In this document: piece by piece, positions 1-8,154 of the stretch
How positions within the stretch are numbered: the first letter of the stretch is position 1
Layout: each line of letters begins with the position of its first letter
Assembly (NCBI RefSeq): GCF_014646275.1
Contig: NZ_BMND01000002.1
Location: 434,001-498,000 of the forward strand
Direction of reading: 5' to 3'
Source of the DNA: Streptomyces kronopolitis
Lineage (GTDB): Bacteria > Actinomycetota > Actinomycetes > Streptomycetales > Streptomycetaceae
Length of the DNA stretch: 64,000 nt
Position numbers and translations under genes: made by a program
Notes under the pieces: model-generated
The model's input: only the letters and a program-made list of their open reading frames with translations
The model's database searches: none
What the model was told of the DNA's origin: nothing

Positions 1-179
1 TCGGGGACCGTGTACATGAAGTCGCAGGGCAGATCGGCGAGTTCGTCGTGCCGCGCCACTCCGGAAGGCACCGTGTCCTGGGTGACGGAATGCCAGGTGG
101 CCTTCGCGCCGACGCCCGCGGCGGTGACCAGTCCCAGTCCTGTGACGGCCGCGGAGAACGGCTCCTGGCGGCCTGTCAT
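1..179 (-). CDS. Beta-ketoacyl synthase (N-terminal fragment, cut by window edge)
   Basis: Only the first 59 codons are inside the window. Residues 12-29 read VTGLGLVTAAGVGAKATW, the usual N-terminal strand and loop of KAS II / type II ketosynthases, which condense malonyl-ACP with an acyl chain. The active-site cysteine and histidines lie beyond the left edge. The ATG at 177-179 overlaps the stop codon of the upstream acyl carrier protein gene (ATGA at 176-179), so the two are translationally coupled and probably act together in a fatty-acid or polyketide pathway. Whether it is primary fatty-acid synthesis or a secondary-metabolite locus cannot be seen from here. Confidence 0.8.
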   Translation of the reverse strand, partial: MTGRQEPFSAAVTGLGLVTAAGVGAKATWHSVTQDTVPSGVARHDELADLPCDFMYTVP

Positions 180-409
180 GCCGGGACTTTGCCGTCGACG
201 GCCGCGACCAGCTGGCCCACGGTGTTCCGCGGGGTCAGCGACACCTCGTCCAGGTCGATGTCCAGCCGTTCCTCGATGAGCACGCGGAGCTCTTCCAGTG
301 CCAGGGAGTCCAACCGCAGGCTGCGCAGCGCGGCCCCGTCGGTGATGTCGCCCGAGGAGACCCCGAACCGTTGGACCAGCATGGTGGTGACAACTTCTGC
401 CGCTTTCAC
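176..409 (-). CDS. Acyl carrier protein
   Basis: A 77-residue acidic protein of normal ACP length. The motif LDSLALEEL around residues 33-41 contains Ser35, the expected attachment site of the 4'-phosphopantetheine arm that carries the growing acyl chain. It overlaps the downstream ketosynthase start by four bases. A discrete ACP next to a ketosynthase fits a type II synthase system continuing to the left of the window. The aspartate before the serine and the hydrophobic helix II are intact, so it should be a functional carrier. Housekeeping AcpP is usually next to fabD/fabH; nothing here shows that, so a dedicated pathway ACP is more likely. Confidence 0.9.
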   Translation of the reverse strand: MKAAEVVTTMLVQRFGVSSGDITDGAALRSLRLDSLALEELRVLIEERLDIDLDEVSLTPRNTVGQLVAAVDGKVPA

Positions 410-494
410 GTGGAGCTCCTCCTTGCCGTAGGCGATGCTGCCGACCGCGTCGTGGGCGGGATCTCACCGGCGGCTCCGGCTGGTTTGACCACCC

Positions 495-525
495 TTTATA
501 CGCCTTTGCCCTGATGACTCCCCAA
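495..525 (-). promoter_or_regulatory. Candidate promoter of the ACP operon
   Basis: Read leftward, TTGGGG (520-525) and TATAAA (495-500) are separated by 19 bases, about 85 bases before the ACP start. The spacing is a little long. A short palindrome CCAA-CT-TTGG at 522-531 overlaps the -35 and could be an operator. This is pattern-based only. Confidence 0.3.
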
Positions 526-678
526 CTTTGGTAGCTCAATGGGGTGATGAGTGCACCAGGGTGGACAGGGCGTGCGTGCCCCGCCTTGCGGACGGCGCGG
601 AAAGCACCTACGTACGTAACGCCGCGGACCCGCGAGAGGTACGGGCCGCGGGGCTGCGGACTCGGGGGAGCGGTGGGG

Positions 679-1140
679 TCAGGCCTCGTCGAGGGCGCTG
701 GTCACCCGCCCCAACAGGCCCTGGAGCGTGCGCAGTTCCTCGATCGTCAGACCGGTCGCGGCCAGCATCCGGCGCGGCACCGGCAGCGCCCGGGCGCGCA
801 GCTCGTCGCCGGCGGGCGTGAGCTGGACGGTGACCGAGCGCTCGTCCTCACTGCTCCGTTCGCGCCGTACCAGCCCGGCCGTCTCCAATCGCTTGAGAAG
901 CGGGGAGAGGGTGCCGGAGTCCAGCCGCAGCCGCTCGCCGATGGTCTTGACCGGCTGGGGCCCGTGCTCCCACAGGACCAGCATGACCAGGTACTGGGGA
1001 TAGGTCAGGCCCAGGTCCTTCAGGGCGTCCCGGTAGACGCCGCCGAAGGCGCGCGAGGCGGCGTGCAGGGAGAAGCAGACCTGGTGGTCGAGGCGGAGCA
1101 GTTCGGCGTCGGGCACCGGTGGCCTGGTCGTAGGGGTCAT
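679..1140 (-). CDS. ohrR: OhrR-type MarR regulator of organic peroxide resistance
   Basis: 153 residues with a MarR winged helix (roughly residues 60-110: PVKTIGERLRLDSGTLSPLL then the wing). The N-terminal LDHQVCFSLHAASRA places a single cysteine at residue 22, the peroxide-sensing cysteine of OhrR; no other cysteine is present, so it is the one-Cys type, reset by mixed disulfides with thiols. It is divergent from ohr with duplicated operator-like sequences in the 126-base gap. In the family, reduced OhrR represses ohr and itself, and oxidation by organic hydroperoxides releases it. The start at 1140 is the first ATG and lies just downstream of the operator region. Confidence 0.93.
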   Translation of the reverse strand: MTPTTRPPVPDAELLRLDHQVCFSLHAASRAFGGVYRDALKDLGLTYPQYLVMLVLWEHGPQPVKTIGERLRLDSGTLSPLLKRLETAGLVRRERSSEDERSVTVQLTPAGDELRARALPVPRRMLAATGLTIEELRTLQGLLGRVTSALDEA

Positions 1141-1170
1141 GGGTCCAGGTTAGCTCGCCCGGCCATTTAA

Positions 1171-1195
1171 TTGCGCACAACTTAGTTGCGTACAA
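1171..1195. promoter_or_regulatory. Duplicated OhrR operator-like element
   Basis: Two copies of TTGCGyACAA (1171-1180 and 1186-1195) separated by CTTAG. Each 10-mer is itself close to a palindrome (TTG...CAA), and they are flanked by TTTAA on both sides. AT-rich sequence like this stands out in the 73% GC surroundings, and it sits between ohrR and ohr. Repressor binding here is inferred from position and from the known autoregulation of OhrR pairs. Confidence 0.6.
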
Positions 1196-1266
1196 TTTAA
1201 ATGTGTGCGACTGTAGTGCTCATCGGACGGCCGGGAAACGGCCGCCGCGCCACGAAGGGAACCGTG

Positions 1267-1677
1267 ATGGACGCGCTGTACACCGCTGTCGCCACCGCCA
1301 ACGGACGCGAGGGACGGGCCGTCAGCTCCGACGGCCGGATCGACCTCGCCCTGGCCATGCCCCCCGAGCTCGGCGGCAACGGCGCGGGCACCAACCCGGA
1401 GCAGCTCTTCGCCGCCGGCTACGCGGCCTGCTTCGCCAGCGCGATGAGCAATGTCGCCCGCCAGATGAAGATCGACACCAAGGACGTCTCGGTCACCGCC
1501 GAGGTCTCGATCGGCAAGGACGGCACGGGCTTCGGCCTCGGCGTCGTCATGCGCGTCGAGCTGCCGGAGACCCTCGCGGGCGAGACCGGCCGCAAGCTGG
1601 TCGAGGCCACGCACGAGTTCTGCCCGTACTCCAAGGCCACCCGCGGCAACATCGACGTCGAGCTGGTCATCGAGTAG
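1267..1677 (+). CDS. ohr: Organic hydroperoxide reductase Ohr
   Basis: 136 residues, the usual Ohr/OsmC length. Cys55 (in AAGYAACFASAM) and Cys119 (in HEFCPYSKATRGN) are the two conserved redox cysteines; the peroxidatic one attacks organic hydroperoxides and the disulfide is reduced by lipoylated proteins. The ATG at 1267 is preceded by AAGGGA at about 1255-1260; the in-frame GTG at 1264 is equally placed, and an upstream in-frame ATG at 1201 would add a non-family leader overlapping the operator. The gene is monocistronic and ends before a strong hairpin. Cytoplasmic. Confidence 0.95.
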   Translation: MDALYTAVATANGREGRAVSSDGRIDLALAMPPELGGNGAGTNPEQLFAAGYAACFASAMSNVARQMKIDTKDVSVTAEVSIGKDGTGFGLGVVMRVELPETLAGETGRKLVEATHEFCPYSKATRGNIDVELVIE

Positions 1678-1727
1678 CCGCGCGGGCCGGCCCCGCGGTC
1701 TCGCGAGGGCCGGTCCGGTGGGCACGC

Positions 1728-1761
1728 GGCGCGGCCGGGGCGTGGGGGCTCCGGCCGCGCC
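1728..1761. terminator. Bidirectional hairpin terminator between ohr and the amidohydrolase
   Basis: Perfect 11-bp stem, GGCGCGGCCGG (1728-1738) with CCGGCCGCGCC (1751-1761), and a 12-base loop, between two convergent genes. No U tract, as is common in Streptomyces. Confidence 0.65.
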
Positions 1762-1768
1762 GTTCTGC

Positions 1769-3478
1769 TCAGGCGTCGTCGGCCGCGTACACCCGGCTCC
1801 CGCCGACGAAGGTCTGGAGCACCCGGGTCGCGGCGATCTCCTCGTCGGGGCCGTCGAACGGGTCGCGGTCGAGGACGGCCAGGTCGGCCAGCATCCCGGG
1901 GCGGATGGTGCCGGTGTCGTCGAGGTGGTTGGCGTAGGCGCTGCCGGCCGTGTACGCGGCCAGCGCCGCACCCAGGTCGATGCGCTGCTCGGGCAGGAAG
2001 GCCGGTGCCGCGTCCGGGCCGTCCGGCGTCCGCCGGTTGACCGCGACATGCAGGGCGGCGAGCGGGTCCGGGGAGCTGACCGGCCAGTCGCTGCCCGCCG
2101 CGAGGGTGGCGCCCGAGCGCAGCAGATCCCCGAACGGGTACTGCCAGGCGGCCCGTTGGGCGCCCAGGAAGGGGATGGTCAGCTCGTCCATCTGCGGTTC
2201 GTGGGCCGCCCAGAGCGCCTGGATGTTGGCGGTCGCGCCGAGCCGGCGGAAGCGCGGGATGTCCTCGGGGTGGACCACCTGGAGATGGGCGAGGTGGGGC
2301 CGGGTGTCGGTCCGGCCATTGGTCCGCCGCGCCGCCTCGACCGCGTCCAGTGCCTCGCGTACCGCCCGGTCGCCCAGGGCGTGGAAGTGCACCTGGAAGC
2401 CTTCCGCGTCCAGCCGGGTGACATAGGTGCACAGGTCCTGGGGGTCGATGAACGAGATGCCGCTGTTGTCGGAGGTGCAGCCGCAGGACGTGAGGTAGGG
2501 GCTGAGCATGGCGGCGGTGTGGTTCTCTGCGATGCCGTCCTGCATGATCTTGACGCTGGTCGCCTGGAGCCGCCCACCCGTCAACTCCTCGCGCCGCGCC
2601 AGCAGTTCGGGGATCTGCTCCGCGCCGCGGTCCCGCTCCCACCACAGCGCCCCCCGCACCCGCGCGGTGAGCTTGCCCTCGCTGCGGGCGGCCACGTAGG
2701 CGGGGGTGGCGTCGGGCGCCCCCGGGGCGCGGCCCAGCATCGCGTCCTGCCAGGCGGTCACCCCGTAGCCGTGCAGCAGCTCCTGCGCCCTGAGCAGCCC
2801 CGCGGTCCGCTCGGCGAGCGTCGGCTCCGGCACCAGATCACCCACCAGCCGCATGGCCCCCTCCTGGAGCATGCCGGTCGGATTGCCGTCGGCGTCCCGC
2901 TCGATGCGCCCGTCGGCCGGGTCCGGCGTGGCGGCGGTCACCCCGGCGCGTTCCAGCGCGCGGGTGTTGGCCCAGCCGCCGTGGTGATCGCGGTTGACGA
3001 GGAACACCGGGCGGTCGGGGACGAGTTCGTCCAGGAACTCGCGGGTCGGCATCCCGCCGGGGAACGCCTCCAGGGACCAGCCGCCGCCCGTGATCCACGG
3101 AACCCGCGGATGCGCCGCCGCGTACGCGCTGATCAGCTCGCGGTACGCGGGGGCGGTCTCGGCCGCGCTCAGATCGCACAGCGCCAGCTCCAGCCCGCCG
3201 CCGACCGGATGGATATGGGCGTCCTGGAAGCCGGGGATCAGCAGCTTGCCGCCCAGATCGACGACCTCCGTGCGCGGCCCGATCAGCTCGCGCACCGCCG
3301 CGTCGTGCCCGACGGCGATGATCCGCTCCCCGCGGACCGCCACCGCGCTCGCCCGGGTCCGCGCGGGGTCGACGGTGTGGACGGGGCCGGAGAGGAAGAC
3401 GAGGTCCGCGTGGTGGTCGCCGGCGGATCCGGAAGCGGCGGCGGTCGGGCCGGTCTGCGCGGTGGTGCGGAGATCCAT
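1769..3478 (-). CDS. YtcJ-type metal-dependent amidohydrolase
   Basis: 569 residues. The amidohydrolase-superfamily metal motif is DAHIHP (Asp86, His88, His90), and later HFHALGDRAV, a central HLQVVHP and GSDWPV supply the other metal and catalytic residues of the YtcJ/LAF3 subgroup (Amidohydro_3). Such enzymes hydrolyse N-formyl or amide substrates; the substrate is not predictable. There is no signal peptide, so it is cytoplasmic. The ATG at 3478 has GGAG about 10 bases upstream. It lies 59 bases after an amino-acid/polyamine permease in the same direction, suggesting uptake followed by hydrolysis of one compound. Confidence 0.88.
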   Translation of the reverse strand: MDLRTTAQTGPTAAASGSAGDHHADLVFLSGPVHTVDPARTRASAVAVRGERIIAVGHDAAVRELIGPRTEVVDLGGKLLIPGFQDAHIHPVGGGLELALCDLSAAETAPAYRELISAYAAAHPRVPWITGGGWSLEAFPGGMPTREFLDELVPDRPVFLVNRDHHGGWANTRALERAGVTAATPDPADGRIERDADGNPTGMLQEGAMRLVGDLVPEPTLAERTAGLLRAQELLHGYGVTAWQDAMLGRAPGAPDATPAYVAARSEGKLTARVRGALWWERDRGAEQIPELLARREELTGGRLQATSVKIMQDGIAENHTAAMLSPYLTSCGCTSDNSGISFIDPQDLCTYVTRLDAEGFQVHFHALGDRAVREALDAVEAARRTNGRTDTRPHLAHLQVVHPEDIPRFRRLGATANIQALWAAHEPQMDELTIPFLGAQRAAWQYPFGDLLRSGATLAAGSDWPVSSPDPLAALHVAVNRRTPDGPDAAPAFLPEQRIDLGAALAAYTAGSAYANHLDDTGTIRPGMLADLAVLDRDPFDGPDEEIAATRVLQTFVGGSRVYAADDA

Positions 3479-3537
3479 GAGTGTGTGGCTCCAGTGGCGT
3501 CGGGTGGGTGGTGCGGTCGGGAGTGAGGGGACGGCGG

Positions 3538-5070
3538 TCAGCTCTCCACGGGGCGGGGCAGTGGCTCGCCGGCGTCCCCGTCCATCGGCAGGGTGAGCGC
3601 GTCGGCGTCGGTGCCCCGGCCGGTGCGGAAGTAGGGGGAGCGGCGGACCCACTTGGCCCAGGCGGCGGTGGCCAGGCCGAGCAGGAGGAACAGCGCGGGG
3701 AGCAGCAGCATGAACCAGCCGTTGTCCGGGCTCGCCTCGAAGTGGTCGCTCATGGTCGCGTAGTCCCAGACGAGGTAGCCGCCGAGCCCGAACAGCGCCA
3801 GGGCGCTCGCCGCCGGGACGACCACGTCCCGCACCGCGCGCACCGCGCCGTCCCGCAGGCTGCCGCGGAAGCGCACCGCGCAGGCGAGTGCGGTCAGGCC
3901 GTAGTAGAGGGCCACGGTCAGGCCGATGGAGTTGACCGCGGTCAGGATCATGTCGTTGAGCTTGGGGATGCCGACCGCGAGCACGGCCAGCAGCGCGGCC
4001 ATGGCCATGATCACGAGGGTGCCCACGGCCGGCGAGCCGTAGCGCGGATGCAGGCGCTGCCAGACCGGGCCCAGCGTCCGATCGCGGGCCATCGCCAGCG
4101 CGCCCCGGGCGGTGGGGATCACGCTCGACTGGAGCGAGGCGAAGGCGGAGCACATCAGGGCGGCCAGCGGAAGCGAGGCCCAGGGTTCCGGCGCCAGGCT
4201 GCTGCCGAGGAAGGTGAGCGCCTGCGGCCCGTTGTGGATGAGTTCGCCGGTGCTCATCACCCGCTGGAACGCGATCGCGCCGATCAGGAACAGCCCCAGC
4301 ATCGCCACCAGCGCGATCAGCCCGCCGCGGGCCGCGTCGGAGGCGTTGCGGGTCTCCTCGTTGACGCTGAACGCGGCGTCCCAGCCCCAGTAGATGAACA
4401 CCGCGATCACCATCCCCTGGGCGAGCGCCTGCGGGGAGCCGATCTCGAAGGGGTTGAGCCAGGACAGCGAGAACGGCTGGTCACCGATGTACAGCGCGTA
4501 GCCGCAGAAGACCACCAGCACCGCGTACTCGAAGATCAGCAGCCACATCTGGAGGCGGGTCGCGGACCGCACGCCGGTGATGGCGGTGACCGTCACGAGG
4601 ACCAGTGCGATCAGGCCGACGGCGGTGCTGATGCCCGTCGAGGACGGATCCAGCCGGAGGCCCAACAGGCTGTGCAGACCCAGCTTGTTGAGGAACTGGA
4701 GCACCACGGAGCCGGTGACCGCCCCCGTGTACGCCATGAAGATCACGCTGCCGATCAGCACCACCCACCCGGTCAGAAACCCCGACCAGGGGCCGATGGA
4801 CCGGCCCACCCAGGTGTAGCCGCTGCCGCAGTTCGGCTCAGTGCGGTTGAGCCGGGCGTACGACAGGGCGATGCCGAACACGGGCAGGAACGCGAGCAGC
4901 AGCAGGGCGGGCGTCTGGCGCCCGGCGTACGCCGCCAGCGAGCCCATGCCGATGCCGAGGCTGGTGGTGGCGGCGGTGCTCGACGCGGCGATGGCCACAC
5001 CGTCCTTCACCCCCAGCGAGCGGTGCATTCTCGGCGGCCGGCCGGGTTCCTGCGGCACGGGGGAAGGCAT
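3538..5070 (-). CDS. APC-superfamily amino-acid/polyamine permease
   Basis: 510 residues with about 12 hydrophobic helices; the first segments read SSTAATTSLGIGMGSLAAY and FGIALSYARLNRTEPNCGSGYTWV, matching the unwound helix 1 and the helix 3 region of APC transporters. It is an integral membrane protein taking up an amino acid, amine or similar cation. The chosen ATG (5070) has AAGGAG at 5079-5084 with eight-base spacing; upstream in-frame codons would overlap this site. It is the first gene of a two-gene unit with the amidohydrolase and is divergent from a TetR regulator, which probably controls it. Confidence 0.88.
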   Translation of the reverse strand: MPSPVPQEPGRPPRMHRSLGVKDGVAIAASSTAATTSLGIGMGSLAAYAGRQTPALLLLAFLPVFGIALSYARLNRTEPNCGSGYTWVGRSIGPWSGFLTGWVVLIGSVIFMAYTGAVTGSVVLQFLNKLGLHSLLGLRLDPSSTGISTAVGLIALVLVTVTAITGVRSATRLQMWLLIFEYAVLVVFCGYALYIGDQPFSLSWLNPFEIGSPQALAQGMVIAVFIYWGWDAAFSVNEETRNASDAARGGLIALVAMLGLFLIGAIAFQRVMSTGELIHNGPQALTFLGSSLAPEPWASLPLAALMCSAFASLQSSVIPTARGALAMARDRTLGPVWQRLHPRYGSPAVGTLVIMAMAALLAVLAVGIPKLNDMILTAVNSIGLTVALYYGLTALACAVRFRGSLRDGAVRAVRDVVVPAASALALFGLGGYLVWDYATMSDHFEASPDNGWFMLLLPALFLLLGLATAAWAKWVRRSPYFRTGRGTDADALTLPMDGDAGEPLPRPVES

Positions 5071-5262
5071 GGCACTCACTCCTTGAACGGCTGCCCGGGC
5101 CGGACTCTCGCCGGGCCGGGGGAGGTGCGGAAGGGGTGGCAGGGCGGCACGGGCCCGGCCCGGGATCGGGGCCGGCCGCGTCGTGCGAATGGGGTGCGGA
5201 GCGGGGTACGGCACCGCGGCGGTCCGTGTGTGTCGCCGATGAAACCGCCCGCCCCAGCTTGT

Positions 5263-5277
5263 GTCAACGGTGTTGAC
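5263..5277. promoter_or_regulatory. Palindromic TetR operator candidate
   Basis: GTCAAC-GGT-GTTGAC, a perfect 6-3-6 inverted repeat, lies in the gap between the permease/amidohydrolase unit and the TetR gene; its right arm also forms TTGACG, a possible -35 for the rightward tetR. Position and symmetry suggest autoregulation and control of the divergent transport genes. Confidence 0.55.
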
Positions 5278-5346
5278 GTAACCTGGTGATTAACTTGCCC
5301 GCACAGGGCCCGAGGGGCCGGGAACGGAGCGGTACGGAGGTCCGGC

Positions 5347-6120
5347 GTGACGGAGAGTGAGCGCGTTCCGGCCGAGCGCAAGCGGCGCCGGCCGACCAGC
5401 TCAGGGGTGGTGCTGTCGGCCGATCTCATCGTGGACGCGGCCCGTGACCTGATCGACTCCCAGGGCGCGCAGGCCTTCACCGTCCGCAAACTCGGTGCGG
5501 CGCTCGGCGCCGACCCCTCCGCCGTCTACCGCTATTTCCGCAACACCGAGGACCTGCTCCTGGCGCTCGCCGACCGGCTCATCGGCGAGTCCATGGCCGG
5601 CTTCGGACCCAGCGGCGACTGGGGCGCCGATCTGCGCGAACTGGGCCTGCGCGCCTACCGTTCCGCGCTGCGCCATCCACAGATCGCCGCGTTCAGCACG
5701 ATCCGGGTCACGGGCCGCCCCCATGAGCAGCGCGTGGTCGACACCGGCGTCGGCCTGCTGCTCGGAGCCGGCTTCGACGAGGCCACGGCCGTCCGCCACT
5801 ACCACGCGCTCGTGGACACCGCCCTCGGCCACGCGGCCCTGGACGCCGGTGTGCTGCGGCTTGCTCCCGCCCAGCGCGCGGCGGACGAGCAGGCCTGGCA
5901 GGACCGGTACGGCAGCCTGCCCGCCGACGAGTACCCCAACCTGCACCGCGTACGGGAGCAGCTGCCGCTCATGGCGGCTTCGGCCGTCGAGCGCGCCCTC
6001 GATCTGCTGGTCGCGGCGATGCGACGGGAGGCGGTGGATCGGGGGGCGGCCGAGAGTGGAGCGACCGAGCGGGAGGCGGCGGATCGGGTTGCGGGGGAAG
6101 GCGCGGAGCGGGCGGGGTGA
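5347..6120 (+). CDS. TetR-family transcriptional regulator
   Basis: 257 residues. The N-terminal DNA-binding domain (about residues 23-70) has the typical TetR pattern, ending in FTVRKLGAALGADPSAVYRYF, followed by a helical ligand domain. GTG start at 5347 with GGAGG at about 5336-5340. The last 30 residues are a low-complexity Ala/Glu/Arg tail (REAVDRGAAESGATEREA...), unusual for the family and perhaps a recent extension. Divergent from the permease and amidohydrolase and sharing a palindrome in the gap; the natural ligand is presumably the transported compound. Confidence 0.9.
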   Translation: MTESERVPAERKRRRPTSSGVVLSADLIVDAARDLIDSQGAQAFTVRKLGAALGADPSAVYRYFRNTEDLLLALADRLIGESMAGFGPSGDWGADLRELGLRAYRSALRHPQIAAFSTIRVTGRPHEQRVVDTGVGLLLGAGFDEATAVRHYHALVDTALGHAALDAGVLRLAPAQRAADEQAWQDRYGSLPADEYPNLHRVREQLPLMAASAVERALDLLVAAMRREAVDRGAAESGATEREAADRVAGEGAERAG

Positions 6121-6134
6121 GGTGCCGGCCGGGG

Positions 6135-6246
6135 TGAGGCGCCTCCGCAGTGCGGCGTCTCCGGGATGAGGCACCTCCGGAATGAGGCGGCTCCGGAGTG
6201 AGGTGCCTCTGGAACGGCGCGCCTCCGGAATGGGTGGCTCCGGAGG
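6135..6246 (+). repeat. Seven-copy 16-bp tandem repeat
   Basis: Directly after the tetR stop, a 16-base unit resembling TGAGGCgCCTCCGGAA is repeated head to tail seven times at 6135, 6151, 6167, 6183, 6199, 6215 and 6231. Copies 3 and 4 are closest to consensus; the outer copies diverge. Each unit contains GAGGC...CTCCGGA, so neighbouring units can pair into hairpins. It fills most of the 180-base gap before the phosphatase gene and may act as a terminator, a protein-binding array or a slippage-prone minisatellite. Confidence 0.8.
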
Positions 6247-6299
6247 CGACCCGGCGGGATGATCCGGGCATTTCGCCCTTCTGGGTGCCACGATGAGGC

Positions 6300-7685
6300 A
6301 TGCCCTTGCGACGGCTGCCTTGGCTCTCGGAACGACGGGAACTCAGTCACGTCCTGGTGCTGATCCCGATCGGGCTCATCGTGGCGGTCTGCACGATCGA
6401 TGTCCTCTCGCCGCCCGACATCCACCTCGGGCCCCTGCTGGTCGCCGCCCCCACCCTCACCGCGGCCTTCGCCGGGCCCGCGCTGACGGCGGCGATCGGG
6501 GCGCTGGCGGTGATCGCGCAGGTGAACATCGGACTCGCGCGCCGGGCGCTGTTCACGGAGAACCTCGAGGTCCAGATCGCCGCGCTGATCGTCGTCTCCG
6601 CGCTGGTCGTGCTCTACACCGTCGTACGCGACCGCGGCGAGCGGCGGCTCACCAAGAGCCGCTCGGTGGCCGCCGTCGCCCAGCACGTGCTGCTCAGGCC
6701 GCTGCCCGCGCGCAGCGGCTTCCTGGAGATCGCGTCCTTCTACCTGCCGGCCGAGGAGGAGGCGGCGATGGGCGGCGACCTCTTCGCGGCGGCCCGCACC
6801 ACCACCAGCACCCGGCTGATCATCGGCGACGTACGGGGCAAGGGCCTGCCCGCCTACAGCAATGCGGCCCTGCTCCTCGGGGCCTTCCGGGCCGCCGCCC
6901 ACCGCCAGGCCACCCTGCCCAAGCTGGCCATCCACCTGGACGGCGCGGTGCGCTGGGACAGCAGCCAGTGGGTCAACGCTTCCAAGGTCGCGAGGGGAGC
7001 CGGGGAAGGGGGCGGGCCAGGGGGTGCGACGGGAGTTCCGACGGAAGCCTCGTCGGGGGCCTCGGTGGATGTGGGTGACGGCTATCGGGCGGACGGGTGG
7101 TCTGTCCCGGCCGCCGGTGCGGATCCCGGCCCCGGGGCCGGGTCCGGTACCGGGCGCGAGCCTGCCACCGGCCCGAAGCCGGACCCGGGCCCCGACACCG
7201 CCGCCAACCACGACGCGGAGACCGGCGTCGACACCGACAGTGACACGGACACCGACGAGACCTTCGCGACCGTCTCGCTCCTGGACATCCCCGACCACTG
7301 GCCCGTGCTGCGCACCATCACCTGCGGCCATCCGCCCGCGCTGCTGCTGCGCGACGGGTGGGCCCTCACCCTGCGCCCGGAGCGGACCGCGCTGCCGATC
7401 GGGCTCGGGCGGCTGGCGGGTGAGCCCGACTACGAGGTCGAGACGTTCCCCTTCGAGCCTGGGGATCTGCTGCTGCTCTACACGGACGGGGTGACCGAGG
7501 CCCGCGACGGCAAGGGCGTGTTCTACCCGCTGGCCGAGCGCGCGGGCGCCTGGAGCGGCCACAGCCCGGAGCAGGTCCTGCGGCTGCTGCGAGCGGATCT
7601 GCTGGCGCACACCGACGGCCGACTGGGCGACGACGCCGCCGCGGTCGCGGTGCGACGCCTGCCCGCGGAACCGCCCGCACCGTGA
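6300..7685 (+). CDS. Membrane SpoIIE/PP2C-type protein phosphatase with internal insertion
   Basis: 461 residues. Three to four hydrophobic helices occupy residues 18-108, followed by a SpoIIE-type PP2C domain. Metal-binding aspartates are visible in GGDLFAA (Asp160), IGDVRGKG (Asp177), LYTDGVTEARD (Asp396) and DDAAAVAV (Asp444/445); TCGHPPALLL (341-350) is also typical. Between residues about 230 and 320 the domain is split by a low-complexity stretch rich in Gly, Pro, Asp and Thr, ending in an acidic DTDSDTDTDE, which the compact family members lack. It probably dephosphorylates anti-anti-sigma factors at the membrane. The start has no clear Shine-Dalgarno sequence. Confidence 0.9.
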   Translation: MPLRRLPWLSERRELSHVLVLIPIGLIVAVCTIDVLSPPDIHLGPLLVAAPTLTAAFAGPALTAAIGALAVIAQVNIGLARRALFTENLEVQIAALIVVSALVVLYTVVRDRGERRLTKSRSVAAVAQHVLLRPLPARSGFLEIASFYLPAEEEAAMGGDLFAAARTTTSTRLIIGDVRGKGLPAYSNAALLLGAFRAAAHRQATLPKLAIHLDGAVRWDSSQWVNASKVARGAGEGGGPGGATGVPTEASSGASVDVGDGYRADGWSVPAAGADPGPGAGSGTGREPATGPKPDPGPDTAANHDAETGVDTDSDTDTDETFATVSLLDIPDHWPVLRTITCGHPPALLLRDGWALTLRPERTALPIGLGRLAGEPDYEVETFPFEPGDLLLLYTDGVTEARDGKGVFYPLAERAGAWSGHSPEQVLRLLRADLLAHTDGRLGDDAAAVAVRRLPAEPPAP

Positions 7686-7915
7686 TGGATTCCGTCACAC
7701 CCCGCATTGAGGGGCATCTCCGGCGTAAAGCAGGCAATGCCCCGCACGGGATCAGCGATTTGCCCGCTTCTATGCGCTTTCGTGGGTGCACGCTGTGCGA
7801 CCGGCCGTTCCGTATTCCGGACCTCTCCGGGGCCCTCCCCGCCTGACGCTTCCTCAGTGCCGCCCGGCTTGATAGACACGTCCGAATCATCCGCACGTGG
7901 CATGGGACGCGCACC

Positions 7916-8152
7916 ATGATCGACCGCAACACCTCGGACCACCACATAGTCGAGTTCGACCTCACTGCAGACGAGGCCCGGCGGCGCACCGAAGTCGTCG
8001 CGGCGCTGGGCGACACCTGGGACCCCCTCGCGGTGCTGGAGGGGGAGGCCGACGCCTACCGCCTCCTCTACTCGAACCTGGACGCGGAGCAGCAGGCCAC
8101 GTACGACATGCTGGTCTCCGCCGGGGTGTTGCCCGCCTCCGGACAGGCCTGA
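7916..8152 (+). CDS. Small acidic protein of unknown function (DUF6400-like)
   Basis: 78 residues, no cysteine, no signal peptide, predicted largely helical with an acidic pattern (LTADEARRRTEVVAALGDTWDPLAVLEGEADAY... split by a Pro turn). The phrase LLYSNLDAEQQATYDMLVSAGVLP resembles small Streptomyces proteins I recall as DUF6400, but this is from memory. High GC3 supports coding. It is followed two bases later by a small cysteine-rich protein, so the two probably form a mini-operon. The 230-base gap before it contains no feature I can identify. Confidence 0.65.
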   Translation: MIDRNTSDHHIVEFDLTADEARRRTEVVAALGDTWDPLAVLEGEADAYRLLYSNLDAEQQATYDMLVSAGVLPASGQA

Positions 8153-8154
8153 GC

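Noticed and set aside
6300..7685. SpoIIE phosphatase insertion as a frameshift artefact
   Set aside because: The frame stays open with intact motifs on both sides and high GC3; the insertion is in frame.
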